The position numbers and the translations under genes were made by a program. Of a DNA stretch of 64,000 bases, positions 8,924 through 16,968 are shown piece by piece. The stretch is from contig JBKQIF010000098.1 of NCBI GenBank assembly GCA_052148435.1, positions 1-64,000 on the forward strand, read 5' to 3'. The stretch comes from JBEKYD01 sp052148435. Lineage in GTDB: Bacteria > Acidobacteriota > Terriglobia > Bryobacterales > Bryobacteraceae. The number at the start of each line of letters is the position of its first letter. Positions within the stretch are counted from its first letter, which is position 1. A model generated the notes under the pieces. It ran no database searches. It had not been told where the DNA came from and was given only the letters and a program-made list of their open reading frames with translations.

Positions 8924-9190
8924 ATGGCCAATACGATTTCCGCGCTCAAGCGCGTACGCGAGACGGAACGGCGCACCGAATTCAACAACCGCAACAAGAC
9001 CCGCCTTCGCCACCAGATCCGCACGATTCGCCGCGCGATCTCGAGCAAGGATGCCGCAGCCGCTTCCGCTCTGTTGCCTCAAACTTTTTCTCTGATCGAC
9101 CGTTCGGCAAGAAACGGCGCGATCAAGAAAAACGCCGCCGCGCGCTACAAGTCCAAACTGCACGCGCGGATCAAAGCGCTGTCGGCTTAG
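8924..9190 (+). CDS. rpsT: 30S ribosomal protein S20
   Basis: An 88-residue basic protein of typical S20 length. It starts MANTISALKRVRETERR and ends in a Lys/Ala-rich helix (AIKKNAAARYKSKLHARIKA), the hallmark of this all-helical protein that binds the 5' domain of 16S rRNA. An AAGGA lies about 14 bases before the ATG. It stands alone, convergent with holA, which shares its 3' side. Confidence 0.97.
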   Translation: MANTISALKRVRETERRTEFNNRNKTRLRHQIRTIRRAISSKDAAAASALLPQTFSLIDRSARNGAIKKNAAARYKSKLHARIKALSA

Positions 9191-9215
9191 CGGGACAGTT
9201 CCGCCGGTCTGTCAT

Positions 9216-10283
9216 TCACAGGCTAAAGCCTGTGCCACCCACCAGCTTCAAAATCAGACGTTCCATGACGACTCGGTCGTCCGGCCGCGCGTCGCGGAAG
9301 CCTTTGTCCGCCTCGTAAATCGATTCCATGGCGCTCTCGATCTGCGCCTTGCCGAACTTTCCCACCGTTAGGGCCACCTGCTCGGCGCGCGAACCCCACA
9401 TCGGTACGCCCATGCGCGAAAAATGAGACTGGATCTGCCCCGCGGTTTTCAATCCCGCCTCGCGCGCCGCCAGTGCGGTACGGAACTGGGTCGAAAGAAA
9501 CGATAGCGCCAGAGGCAGATATTCGCCTTCGCGGACCAGCGCATCCAGGCATTCCAGCGCGCGCGTGCGGTCCCGCCGGCCCATGGCGTTCACCAGGGCG
9601 AATATGTTGCCGGCACGGGCGTCCGGCACCAATTGCGCGATATCCCGTTCGCCAACCGGTTTGTCGCCGGCATAAAGGGACAGCTTTTCGATTTCGGTGG
9701 CGATGCGCGCCACATCGCCGGCCAGCGCCTCCACCAGCATGTCCAGCGCGGCGGCGTCCAGACGCAGGCCCGCGCGCGCGGCCAGATTTTGCGCCTCCTG
9801 CCTGGCCTGCGCCGGGGCGTAGCGCTCCAGCTCCACCACGGTGGGAACGCTCGCGTAGAATTTGGCCACCCGCTCGATCTTGCGCTTGTCCTCGCCTTCG
9901 AATTCGTAGCGGCTGGCTTCAAATACCAGCGTCACGCCCGGCGTGGGGTCCTTGGCGTAGGCAGCCAGCAAGGCGCCATCGGCGGCGCCGCCTTCGGCCT
10001 CCCCGTCGTCTTCGCTCACCATACGCCCGCGCGGCAAAGCCGCTTCGCCATTTACGACCCAGATCAGCCGCTCAGCGGCGAATAGGGAAAGCGCGCGCGC
10101 GTCGTCCAGAACCTCGGCGAGCCTGGTGGCGGCCAGGTCGTGCTCGGCGAGCGAATCGGCGGGCAGCCCGGCCGACAGGGTCTGGCGGATACGGCGCCGC
10201 TGGTACGCCTCCGGCCCCAGCAGCAGGCAGACCGGCGGCGCCCCCTGCTTCTTCAGCATGCTCAGAAACTGGGACGGTGTCAC
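9216..10283 (-). CDS. holA: DNA polymerase III subunit delta
   Basis: A 355-residue protein of HolA length. The N-terminus (FLSMLKKQGAPPVCLLLGPE) has the strand and degenerate nucleotide-binding loop of delta. The middle (LDMLVEALAGDVARIATEIE) carries the conserved segment where the collar domain folds against the AAA+-like module, and the C-terminal half is helical. Delta opens the beta sliding clamp in the clamp-loader complex. The start is GTG at 10283. The C-terminal residues are encoded by the palindromic repeat at 9217-9234. Confidence 0.92.
   Translation of the reverse strand: MTPSQFLSMLKKQGAPPVCLLLGPEAYQRRRIRQTLSAGLPADSLAEHDLAATRLAEVLDDARALSLFAAERLIWVVNGEAALPRGRMVSEDDGEAEGGAADGALLAAYAKDPTPGVTLVFEASRYEFEGEDKRKIERVAKFYASVPTVVELERYAPAQARQEAQNLAARAGLRLDAAALDMLVEALAGDVARIATEIEKLSLYAGDKPVGERDIAQLVPDARAGNIFALVNAMGRRDRTRALECLDALVREGEYLPLALSFLSTQFRTALAAREAGLKTAGQIQSHFSRMGVPMWGSRAEQVALTVGKFGKAQIESAMESIYEADKGFRDARPDDRVVMERLILKLVGGTGFSL
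9217..9234. repeat. Dispersed palindromic repeat CACAGGCTAAAGCCTGTG, copy 1
   Basis: A palindrome with 8-base arms followed by CCACC. The same 18-base core plus CCACC recurs at 20422-20439, with a diverged copy near 20309-20327. Here the repeat covers the end of holA: the final codons and TGA of holA lie inside it, so it has been used as coding sequence. A short palindrome between convergent genes could also act as a transcription end signal. Confidence 0.7.
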
Positions 10284-10370
10284 GCTAGTCGCCTCCCCAT
10301 GAGCAAAGCCGCGGCGAAGAGTAATTGACCAGCTATGGACATTGGATCACCTTGGCGCTCGAGAAAATAT

Positions 10371-10445
10371 GGCCACGGATGAACACGGATAAACATAAGA
10401 AAACTCAACGTAGTTATCTGTGCTCATCTGTGTTTATCTGTGGCT
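10371..10445. repeat. Inverted repeat of the CCACGGATGAACACGGATAAACA family
   Basis: The left arm (10371-10395, GGCCACGGATGAACACGGAT and onward) and the right arm (10415-10444, ending GTGTTTATCTGTGGC) are imperfect reverse complements. They are themselves built from repeated GGATRAACA units. Related pieces occur at 12000-12060 and 30166-30186. This is a dispersed intergenic repeat with no coding role seen. Confidence 0.7.
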
Positions 10446-10455
10446 CAACCCGCAC

Positions 10456-10980
10456 TTAGAAATGCTCCAGAATCGTGCTGACCACGGCGCGGGCGACATC
10501 CTGGCCGAGCCTCTGCATGGCTGGACCGCTCTCGTCGAAATAAACCTGCGGGTCGGTGGAAACTTCGTAGCGTTCGCGAAAATCCCAGCCATTGCGCGCC
10601 CACAGTTGCTTGCCGCTGGCACGCTCGGTGAGCGTCAGGTTGAGCAGCACGACCATCAGCGCCCCGGTGGCGCGGCCGGTGGTGGGGTCGGAAGTGGTCG
10701 GGCTGGGAAATATGTTCACCACACTGCCCTGTAAAATCACATCGGCCTGGGTTCGGTCTTCCACCACTTTGTAGCGGGTTCGCGTCAGAAACTCGCGGGT
10801 CACTTCGGCCGGCAACATGCGGGCCAGCTCGTAGTGCGTGGTGCCGTTGCGGAAGACCACGGCGATGGTCTTGGCGCTGGCCGGCATCAGGTCTCCATGG
10901 CCCGACAGGTGATAGCCGCAACCCGCCGAGAGCGCCAAAGCGGCCAACGCCGCGCCTGCTAATGGAGCCCCGCTCTTCAT
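10456..10980 (-). CDS. lptE: LPS-assembly lipoprotein LptE
   Basis: A 174-residue lipoprotein. The start at 10980 gives MKSGAPLAGAALAALALSAG followed by the lipobox Cys (LSAGC) and then GYHLSGHG, the typical LptE opening. The rest matches the LptE/RlpB fold (SAKTIAVVFRNGTTHYELAR, YKVVEDRTQADVILQGSV, TLTERASGKQLWARNGWDF). LptE plugs the LptD barrel, which inserts lipopolysaccharide into the outer leaflet. The ATG overlaps the stop of the Asd-like gene (ATGA), so the two are co-translated. A longer open frame upstream lacks family features and was not used. Confidence 0.9.
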   Translation of the reverse strand: MKSGAPLAGAALAALALSAGCGYHLSGHGDLMPASAKTIAVVFRNGTTHYELARMLPAEVTREFLTRTRYKVVEDRTQADVILQGSVVNIFPSPTTSDPTTGRATGALMVVLLNLTLTERASGKQLWARNGWDFRERYEVSTDPQVYFDESGPAMQRLGQDVARAVVSTILEHF

Positions 10981-11978
10981 ACCAGTTGCCGCACCACTGC
11001 TACCCCGTTTTCGGCCGTAAGCCGCACGTTGTCCGCCACCAGCCAGAACCAGCACGCCTCGGAGCTGTTGCGATCGGGCGCAATCGCCCCCACCGCGATA
11101 CCGCCTTGCCCCGCCTGGCCAACGCTGGTGGGCGGTTCGAAATCCGCTCCCCGCACGTCGATCTCGGGCGAGCTCAGCGAACTCTCGAGCGCCTCCACGC
11201 CGGGAAGCGCTTCGAATTCCACCCACACCGACATGCTGTAACCATGAAACACCGGCGCCTGGACGAGCCGCAGCGAGGGCAGCGGCACGCCTTCGCCATC
11301 GCCCGCCAGCGCCAGCAACGTCGCCAGGTGCCGCTCGATACGCAGTTCGGCCTCTTCCAGCGATTGCGGCGCGTCGGTCCCGTAGCGGGCCAGCATATTG
11401 AAACTGGCCTGTGCATCGAAAATCTTTTGCGGCAGCGGTTTGAACGACAGCAGGTTGACGGTCTGCTGCTGCAGTTCTTCCACCCCTTGCCTGCCGTGTT
11501 CGCTGGCCGGAGCGAAGATCTGCGCCACCGCGCGCAACACCGGCTCATGAGCGTGAAGGCGGCGCAGGAACAGCGCCAACGCCACCGCCGCCGGATGGGC
11601 AATCACATGAATCCGGCAGTCTGCCTCCGGCTGCTGTTCCTCCACCAGCGGCGCGCGCAGCCGGGCGTCGGGGAAGTCTTCCGCCAGGCCGGTCAGATCC
11701 ACCACCGCGATCCCCGCCTGCTCGGCCAGCTCCAGCCCGCGCTTGCCGGATTCCACCGGGCCGGCCAGCACTACCACTTGCGCACCCTCGAAGCTCTCCG
11801 CCTTCAGCTCTTCCATGATGGCCGGCTCGTCGCCCACCCGCGCCAATGTGCCGGCCTGCTCGTGATCCGCCGCCAGCAGCCGCAACGCGAAGGCGCCCTG
11901 GTTCGCCGCCAGATCGCGAACCTCGCGCCCCAGCAGCGTTTCTGAGCCAACAAGGGCGACAGTCGCGGTTTTAGTCAT
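10977..11978 (-). CDS. Aspartate-semialdehyde dehydrogenase-like protein lacking the catalytic cysteine
   Basis: A 333-residue protein with a Rossmann N-terminus (VALVGSETLLGREVRDL) and an Asd/ArgC-type dimerisation domain (APVFHGYSMSVWVEFE near residues 230-245). The C-terminal end (CWFWLVADNVRLTAENGVAV) matches the W-x-V-x-D-N-x-R segment of Asd. Where Asd has N-C-S-T, with the thioester-forming Cys, this protein has AHPAAVA at residues 127-133. It therefore cannot carry out the normal reaction, like the USG-1 paralogues of enterobacteria. It is coupled to lptE by a 4-base overlap. The role is unknown: a regulatory or structural paralogue, or a changed activity. Confidence 0.75.
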   Translation of the reverse strand: MTKTATVALVGSETLLGREVRDLAANQGAFALRLLAADHEQAGTLARVGDEPAIMEELKAESFEGAQVVVLAGPVESGKRGLELAEQAGIAVVDLTGLAEDFPDARLRAPLVEEQQPEADCRIHVIAHPAAVALALFLRRLHAHEPVLRAVAQIFAPASEHGRQGVEELQQQTVNLLSFKPLPQKIFDAQASFNMLARYGTDAPQSLEEAELRIERHLATLLALAGDGEGVPLPSLRLVQAPVFHGYSMSVWVEFEALPGVEALESSLSSPEIDVRGADFEPPTSVGQAGQGGIAVGAIAPDRNSSEACWFWLVADNVRLTAENGVAVVRQLV

Positions 11979-11999
11979 TGGTCGTTAACTCCCATTCGA

Positions 12000-12060
12000 G
12001 CCACCGATGACTTCCTTAGGTCTCTTCATCTGTGTTTGATCCGTAGTTTATCGGTGGCTG
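12000..12060. repeat. Diverged copy of the GGATGAACA repeat family
   Basis: The inverted arms GCCACCGATGA (around 12000-12009) and TTATCGGTGGC (12049-12059) enclose TCATCTGTGTTTGATCCG, which resembles the right arm of the 10371-10445 repeat. It lies between pssA and the Asd-like gene, both leftward. Confidence 0.5.
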
Positions 12061-12098
12061 TCTTTTCTTCCCGGCTTCCCCGATCGCCGATCTCCGGC

Positions 12099-12980
12099 TT
12101 ACCCAACCTGACGCCCCGCCGTGCCGGCGAGTGGCGCCGGCTTCAGACGCCGCCGGATCATCCCGCCCAGGCGAATCACAATGCCGCTGGCCATGTAACA
12201 CGAGGCCATGATGAGCAGCACCGGCTGGGCGTAGTTCCAGACTGCATAGATGACCATGGCCATCAGGATAATGATGAGCGGGGTATAAGGTTTGGACAGG
12301 TTGACGCCTTTGAAGCTGTAGTAGCGCCAGGTGCTGATCATGAGAAAGCTCAGCAGCGCCAGCAGCGCCAGCCAGGCGACGGCCGGCGGCCACCAGGCGA
12401 TCGGATTCCCATCGGCAGCATACACCACCGCGGCGACCATGCCGGCGGCTGCCGGAATCGGCATGCCGACGAAATATTTTCGATCCGGCCGGCCGGGATT
12501 CTTGGGCACCGGATTCTTCTGAATATTGAAGCGCGCCAGCCGCGCGGCGCCGCACATCAGGAACAGGAACGCGAAGAAGTATCCGGCGTTGTGCAGCGCG
12601 TCGCCGAATCCAGCGGCCACGAATTGCACCCCCCAGGCGAAGGCCAGCACGGCAGGTGCGATGCCGAAGCTGATCACGTCCGCCAGCGAATCCATTTCGC
12701 GTCCGAAGTCGCTGGTGGTATTGGTCATGCGAGCGATGCGCCCGTCCAGCCCGTCCAGCAAAAAGGCCGCGCCGATGGCTTTGGCCGCGGTCGCAAAAGA
12801 CAGGTGCGCGTCGGCGGAGCCGGCCGTTGTCAGCGTGGCGCCCTCGAACGACCGCAGGATCGAAATGTAACCCAGAAAGATGTTGCCGGCGGTGAACAGT
12901 GTGGGCAGCGCGTAGGCGGCCCGGCGCGGGCGGCGCTCCGGCGATTTGGGATCCGCCAGCCGGTCCTTAAGACCCATCAT
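12099..12980 (-). CDS. pssA: CDP-diacylglycerol--serine O-phosphatidyltransferase
   Basis: A 293-residue integral membrane enzyme that makes phosphatidylserine from CDP-diacylglycerol and serine. The CDP-alcohol phosphatidyltransferase signature D-G-x2-A-R-x8-G-x3-D-x3-D is complete (DGLDGRIARM, then DFGREMDSLADVISFG). About six to eight hydrophobic segments follow. The start at 12980 (MMGLKDRLADP) overlaps the stop of psd by four bases (ATGA), so psd and pssA form one leftward operon and carry out successive steps to phosphatidylethanolamine. Confidence 0.95.
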   Translation of the reverse strand: MMGLKDRLADPKSPERRPRRAAYALPTLFTAGNIFLGYISILRSFEGATLTTAGSADAHLSFATAAKAIGAAFLLDGLDGRIARMTNTTSDFGREMDSLADVISFGIAPAVLAFAWGVQFVAAGFGDALHNAGYFFAFLFLMCGAARLARFNIQKNPVPKNPGRPDRKYFVGMPIPAAAGMVAAVVYAADGNPIAWWPPAVAWLALLALLSFLMISTWRYYSFKGVNLSKPYTPLIIILMAMVIYAVWNYAQPVLLIMASCYMASGIVIRLGGMIRRRLKPAPLAGTAGRQVG

Positions 12981-13606
12981 TGCGGTTGCCCCTGGCCGCG
13001 GCGGCGCGCCAACACGCTCGACCCGGCCGAAACCCGCATGCCGGGCGAAACCACGATCTCCCACTCCTCGCCCAACAGCACGTCCACCCGCGAGCCGAAC
13101 TTGATCAGCCCCACTCGCTCGCCCGTGCGCACGGTGTCGCCCGGTTTCTTGCGAAATACGATGCGCCGGGCGATTAATCCGGCAATCTGCTTGAATACCA
13201 CTTCGGATCCATTGCCCGATACGGTCACCACGTTCTGCTCGTTCTCGGCCGAGCATACTTCCCGGCTCGCCACGAAAAACCGCCCCGGCTTATACTCCAC
13301 CTGGCGGATGGTGCCGCCGATGGGCGCGCGGTTCACGTGCACGTCGAAAATATTCAGAAAGACGCTGATGCGGTTCAGACCCGGGCCTTCCGCTTTCACC
13401 GCCACCACCTTGCCATCGGCCGGCGAAACCGCTACCGGCCCAGCCGGGATGGCCCGCTCCGGGTCGCGAAAAAAGTACAGGCAGAATAGCGCCAGAATCC
13501 ACAGGGGGATGGAATACCAGGGGCCGGCCAGCCAGGCAACGATCGCCCCCGCGCCGCCCAAACCCAGCGCATAGTATATGCCGTCGATGACGATCACTAA
13601 ATCCAT
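12977..13606 (-). CDS. psd: Phosphatidylserine decarboxylase proenzyme, short form
   Basis: A 209-residue protein that decarboxylates phosphatidylserine to phosphatidylethanolamine. Two hydrophobic helices at the N-terminus (YYALGLGGAGAIVAWLAGPW, IPLWILALFCLYFF) anchor it. The conserved segments YFFRDPERAIP, SPADGKVV, FLNIFDVHVNRAPIGG and the self-cleavage site Gly-Ser in LIKFGSRVDV are all present; the serine becomes the pyruvoyl cofactor. The length fits the short Psd class. The ATG at 13606 was preferred over longer upstream reading because family similarity begins here. It is divergent from glpK. Confidence 0.93.
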   Translation of the reverse strand: MDLVIVIDGIYYALGLGGAGAIVAWLAGPWYSIPLWILALFCLYFFRDPERAIPAGPVAVSPADGKVVAVKAEGPGLNRISVFLNIFDVHVNRAPIGGTIRQVEYKPGRFFVASREVCSAENEQNVVTVSGNGSEVVFKQIAGLIARRIVFRKKPGDTVRTGERVGLIKFGSRVDVLLGEEWEIVVSPGMRVSAGSSVLARRRGQGQPQ

Positions 13607-13747
13607 TTTCCCATAGCGCGATGAGAAACAAACGCGGTTAAAATCAGACTGGTGCGTTGCGGAGTGGGACCGGCCTCCTGGCGTGGCCATTTTTTTTGCC
13701 GCAACCTGCCAGGGGCTGCAGCAACCAATCGCAGAGGAATAGATTAC

Positions 13748-15235
13748 ATGCCGAATTACGTAGGAGCGATCGATCAGGGAACCACCAGCACGCGGTTTAT
13801 CGTGTTTGACCGCTCGGGCCGGATCGTGAGCGTGGCTCAAAAGGAGCATGAGCAGATCTATCCCAAGCCCGGCTGGGTGGAGCACGACCCGGAAGAAATC
13901 TGGCGCCGCACCGGGGAAGTGATTGGCGAGGCGATGGAGGCTGCCGGCCTGTTACGGTCCGATCTGGCGGCGATCGGCATTACCAATCAGCGCGAAACCA
14001 CGGTGGTGTGGAACCCGAAGACCGGCAAACCCGTCTACAACGCCATCGTCTGGCAGGATACGCGGGTGGCAGCCACGGTGGCCGAATATGCCGCTCACGG
14101 CGGGCAAGACCGCTATCGCCGGCGCACCGGGCTGCCGCTGGCGACCTATTTCAGCGGTCTCAAGCTGCGGTGGATTCTGGAGAACGTTGCCGGCGCGCGC
14201 CGCCAGGCCGAAAACGGAGAACTGCTGTTCGGCAACATCGACACGTTTCTGATCTGGAAACTCACCGGCGGCGTTCACGTCACCGACGTCACCAATGCCA
14301 GCCGCACTCAGCTCATGAACCTGGAAACTTTCGAGTGGGATGCCGGCATTCTGGACGACTTCGGCATTCCCGCAGCCATGCTGCCGAAGATTGTTTCCAG
14401 CTCCGAGATCTACGGCCAGGCGACTCTGCCGCCCATCGCCGGCGTACCGGTGGCGGGAGATCTCGGCGACCAACAGGCGGCGCTGGTGGGACAGGTCTGC
14501 TTCACCCCCGGCGCGGCCAAGAACACCTATGGCACCGGTTGTTTCCTGCTGCTGAATACCGGCGAAAAGCCCGTCCAGTCCACCAGCGGCCTGATCACTA
14601 CGGTGGGCTATCGATTCGGCGCCGCGCCGGCGGTCTACGCCCTCGAAGGCAGCATCGCCATTACCGGCGCGCTGGTGCAATGGGTCCGCGACAACCTCGG
14701 TCTGATCGAAAAAAGCTCCGACATCGAAACCCTGGCCCAAACCGTTTCGGGCAACGGCGGCATCTATTTCGTACCCGCCTTCTCCGGCCTCTATGCGCCG
14801 TATTGGAAGGATAGCGCGCGGGGAGTGATTGCCGGCCTGACGCGCTTTGTCCATAAGGGACACATCGCGCGCGCCGTGCTGGAAGCGACCGCTTACCAGG
14901 TTCGGGAAGTGGTGGAGGCCATGCAGCGCGATTCGGGCGCCGCTCTGGAGGTTCTGCGCGTGGACGGCGGCATGGTCCGCAACGAGCTGCTCATGCAGTT
15001 CCAGTCCGATATCCTGGCCCGCCCGGTGGTGCGCCCGGTGGTGCAGGAGACCACCGCGCTGGGCGCTTCTTACGCCGCCGGGCTGGCGGTTGGTTTCTAT
15101 GCGAGCCCCGACGAACTGGTCGATCACTGGGCCGCCGACCGGCGCTGGAATCCCACCATGGACGATGCCCGGCGCGAGCACCTCTATCGTTTCTGGAAAA
15201 AAGCGGTAACCCGGTCGTTCGATTGGGAAGAGTGA
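13748..15235 (+). CDS. glpK: Glycerol kinase
   Basis: A 495-residue FGGY-family kinase that phosphorylates glycerol to sn-glycerol 3-phosphate. It begins MPNYVGAIDQGTTSTRFIVF (phosphate-1 loop), followed by GITNQRETTVVW, AIVWQDTR, GNIDTFLIWKLTGG, TDVTNASRTQLMNL and the adenosine-site region VDGGMVRNELLMQFQSDIL. All are typical of GlpK. The ATG at 13748 has AGAGGAA about 10 bases upstream. The aquaglyceroporin gene follows after a repeat-filled 100-base gap, giving a glycerol-use unit without glpD in view. Confidence 0.96.
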   Translation: MPNYVGAIDQGTTSTRFIVFDRSGRIVSVAQKEHEQIYPKPGWVEHDPEEIWRRTGEVIGEAMEAAGLLRSDLAAIGITNQRETTVVWNPKTGKPVYNAIVWQDTRVAATVAEYAAHGGQDRYRRRTGLPLATYFSGLKLRWILENVAGARRQAENGELLFGNIDTFLIWKLTGGVHVTDVTNASRTQLMNLETFEWDAGILDDFGIPAAMLPKIVSSSEIYGQATLPPIAGVPVAGDLGDQQAALVGQVCFTPGAAKNTYGTGCFLLLNTGEKPVQSTSGLITTVGYRFGAAPAVYALEGSIAITGALVQWVRDNLGLIEKSSDIETLAQTVSGNGGIYFVPAFSGLYAPYWKDSARGVIAGLTRFVHKGHIARAVLEATAYQVREVVEAMQRDSGAALEVLRVDGGMVRNELLMQFQSDILARPVVRPVVQETTALGASYAAGLAVGFYASPDELVDHWAADRRWNPTMDDARREHLYRFWKKAVTRSFDWEE

Positions 15236-15240
15236 AGTTT

Positions 15241-15326
15241 ACGGTTATCAGTTTTCAGTAGGCAGCGGCCCGGCGCGCCACCGCAACTGACAACTGATAA
15301 CTGTTAACTGACAACTGATAACTGAG
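15241..15326. repeat. AACTGACAACTGATAACTG tandem and inverted repeat
   Basis: Two near-identical 20-21 base units (15285-15305 and 15306-15325, AACTGACAACTGATAACTGT type) stand in tandem. An inverted relative, GGTTATCAGTTTTCAGT, lies at 15243-15259. The block fills the gap between glpK and glpF and can fold into a long hairpin, which might lower glpF expression relative to glpK. A looser relative occurs at 41821-41922. Confidence 0.75.
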
Positions 15327-15335
15327 GTCTCAACG

Positions 15336-16067
15336 ATGGCTTCACCGATAGTCGGCGAGTTCATGGGAACGATGATTCTGATTCTGTTGGGCGATGGCGT
15401 GGTGGCCGGGGTGCTACTGCATAAATCCAAGGCCGAGAATGCCGGCTGGATGGCCATCGCCGCCGGCTGGGGATTTGCCGTGCTGTGCGGCATCTTCACC
15501 GCGATTGCTTGCGGCAGCCCAGACGCCAATATCAACCCGGCTGTCACACTGGGCATGGCCATTGCCACCGGCGATTATTCCAAGCTGGCCGGCTACATCG
15601 CCGCGCAGGTAGCGGGCGCGTTCGCCGGCGCGGCGCTGGTCTGGCTGGCGTACTGGGAGCATTGGCGGCAAACCCCGGAGCGAGACTTGAAGCTCGGTAT
15701 TTTCTGTACTGCCCCGGCCATTCGCCGCTTTGTCCCCAATCTAATGACCGAAACCATCGGTACGGCCGCGTTGATCTGTGTTGGCCTCACGTTCGGCTCC
15801 AAGGCGGTTTCTCACACTGGTTTGGCGGCCGGTTACGGGCCGCTTCTATGGGGCCTGCTGGTGTGGGGCATCGGCCTGTCCCTAGGCGGCCCGACCGGCT
15901 ATGCCATCAACCCCGCCCGCGATTTCGGGCCGCGTCTGGCCCACGCCATCCTGCCCATTCCGGGTAAAGGCGCTTCGGACTGGAGCTACGCCCTCGTGCC
16001 CATCGTGGGACCATTCCTCGGCGCCGGCATCGCCGCGGCGTTTCTGAAGGTTTTTGCGTTGGCCTAG
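15336..16067 (+). CDS. glpF: Glycerol uptake facilitator (aquaglyceroporin)
   Basis: A 243-residue MIP-family channel with six membrane helices and two half-helices carrying the NPA boxes: NINPAVTLG in the first half and AINPARDFGPR in the second. The residue after the second NPA box's Arg is Asp (NPARD), the aquaglyceroporin signature that favours glycerol over water alone. It admits glycerol for GlpK, whose gene is just upstream. A GAGG lies shortly before the ATG. Confidence 0.95.
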   Translation: MASPIVGEFMGTMILILLGDGVVAGVLLHKSKAENAGWMAIAAGWGFAVLCGIFTAIACGSPDANINPAVTLGMAIATGDYSKLAGYIAAQVAGAFAGAALVWLAYWEHWRQTPERDLKLGIFCTAPAIRRFVPNLMTETIGTAALICVGLTFGSKAVSHTGLAAGYGPLLWGLLVWGIGLSLGGPTGYAINPARDFGPRLAHAILPIPGKGASDWSYALVPIVGPFLGAGIAAAFLKVFALA

Positions 16068-16096
16068 AAAAGACCACCAGGCGCGCGAGAATGCGG

Positions 16097-16363
16097 TCAC
16101 CGCCCGTGCTTGTAGATCTCGCCACGCGGGCCAATGTCCGCAACGATGATCTCAAGGCCCTGTACCTGAAAAAGGACTCGGAGACCCCCAACTCTCGCCG
16201 ATCTCTGATCGTTCCGGCCCTTCAGCGGTTTTGAGTTCTGCGAGTCGAACGGATCGGCCCTCAGCTTCTGAAGTTTCTGCCGCAACCTGTCACGGGTCGA
16301 CGCGTCGCATTGCGTTAAGTATTTTGCGGCAGCCCCGGATAGCGAAACGCTGTAGCCGTTCAC
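16097..16363 (-). CDS. RelE/ParE-family toxin-like protein
   Basis: An 88-residue basic protein (MNGYSVSLSGAAAKYLTQCD start) with the RelE/ParE layout: an N-terminal strand, two helices (TRDRLRQKLQKLRADP), then the K-x-L-K-G/R-V-G-x-x-R-V-L-F core (KPLKGRNDQRSARVGGLRVL) and a closing sheet. RelE-type members cleave mRNA in the ribosomal A site. The GTG start at 16363 directly follows the TGA of the partner gene, as in antitoxin-toxin operons. Which RelE/ParE subgroup it belongs to cannot be fixed by eye. Confidence 0.8.
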   Translation of the reverse strand: MNGYSVSLSGAAAKYLTQCDASTRDRLRQKLQKLRADPFDSQNSKPLKGRNDQRSARVGGLRVLFQVQGLEIIVADIGPRGEIYKHGR

Positions 16364-16855
16364 TCAGAGGATCGACTCCAGCGGAACGGTCTCGCCTCGC
16401 CGGTGCTCCTCCATGGCCGCGGTCATAACGCCGTCAAGCTTCGGGTCCAGCATGGACTCCAGCGCTACCATGCAGTCCTTCACTTGCTCGTCACAGGTTT
16501 CCAGCCAACGAAGGGGCTCGGCTGCGTCTGGATCGTCGAAGTAACCCTGTTGCCGGGCCCGGACGAGCACTCCATCAACCATGCGCTCGATCGGAAGCAA
16601 ACTGGAGTGGAGAGCCTGAACCGATTCTCCGTTGAACGTGGCGGTTTGCAGGACGCGTTCGGCAAGGAATTTCGCCGCAGAATACGGCCCAAGCATCGCG
16701 AGGATAACACGTGGAAGCGACTGCTTCGCGTTCGTGCCGGCGTCAACGCCAGAGATACTTTTGAGAGCAGCGCTAGCCAGGGCCGCCTGCCTGTCGATCT
16801 CTTCGCCAATGATTCCGGCGGACGTGGACATCCGTGCTTGCCCCTTAGCCATCAT
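16364..16855 (-). CDS. Putative unusual antitoxin paired with the RelE-like toxin
   Basis: A 163-residue, mainly helical protein with no recognised DNA-binding domain. The last 20 or so residues (AAMEEHRRGETVPLESIL) look like the tail of RelB/Phd-type antitoxins, where an acidic helix is followed by G-x-T-V-P-L-E-E. That tail usually wraps the toxin. Most such antitoxins are 70-95 residues, so about 140 extra residues precede the tail here. It ends one base before the toxin start. The antitoxin role is inferred from gene order and the tail. Confidence 0.55.
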   Translation of the reverse strand: MMAKGQARMSTSAGIIGEEIDRQAALASAALKSISGVDAGTNAKQSLPRVILAMLGPYSAAKFLAERVLQTATFNGESVQALHSSLLPIERMVDGVLVRARQQGYFDDPDAAEPLRWLETCDEQVKDCMVALESMLDPKLDGVMTAAMEEHRRGETVPLESIL

Positions 16856-16968
16856 GACACATGACGAAACCTTCTTGTGGCCCGGCCAGACGTGGATTGA
16901 CCCCTGCTGGTACCGGCACCGTTGCTATTGAGTTCGCGGTGTCATAGAGTAGTGCGATTGGAGGTCCT

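Noticed and set aside
15285..15325. Tandem AACTGACAACTGATAACTG units as a possible CRISPR array
   Set aside because: Units are adjacent with no spacers and there are no cas genes; it is a simple tandem repeat.
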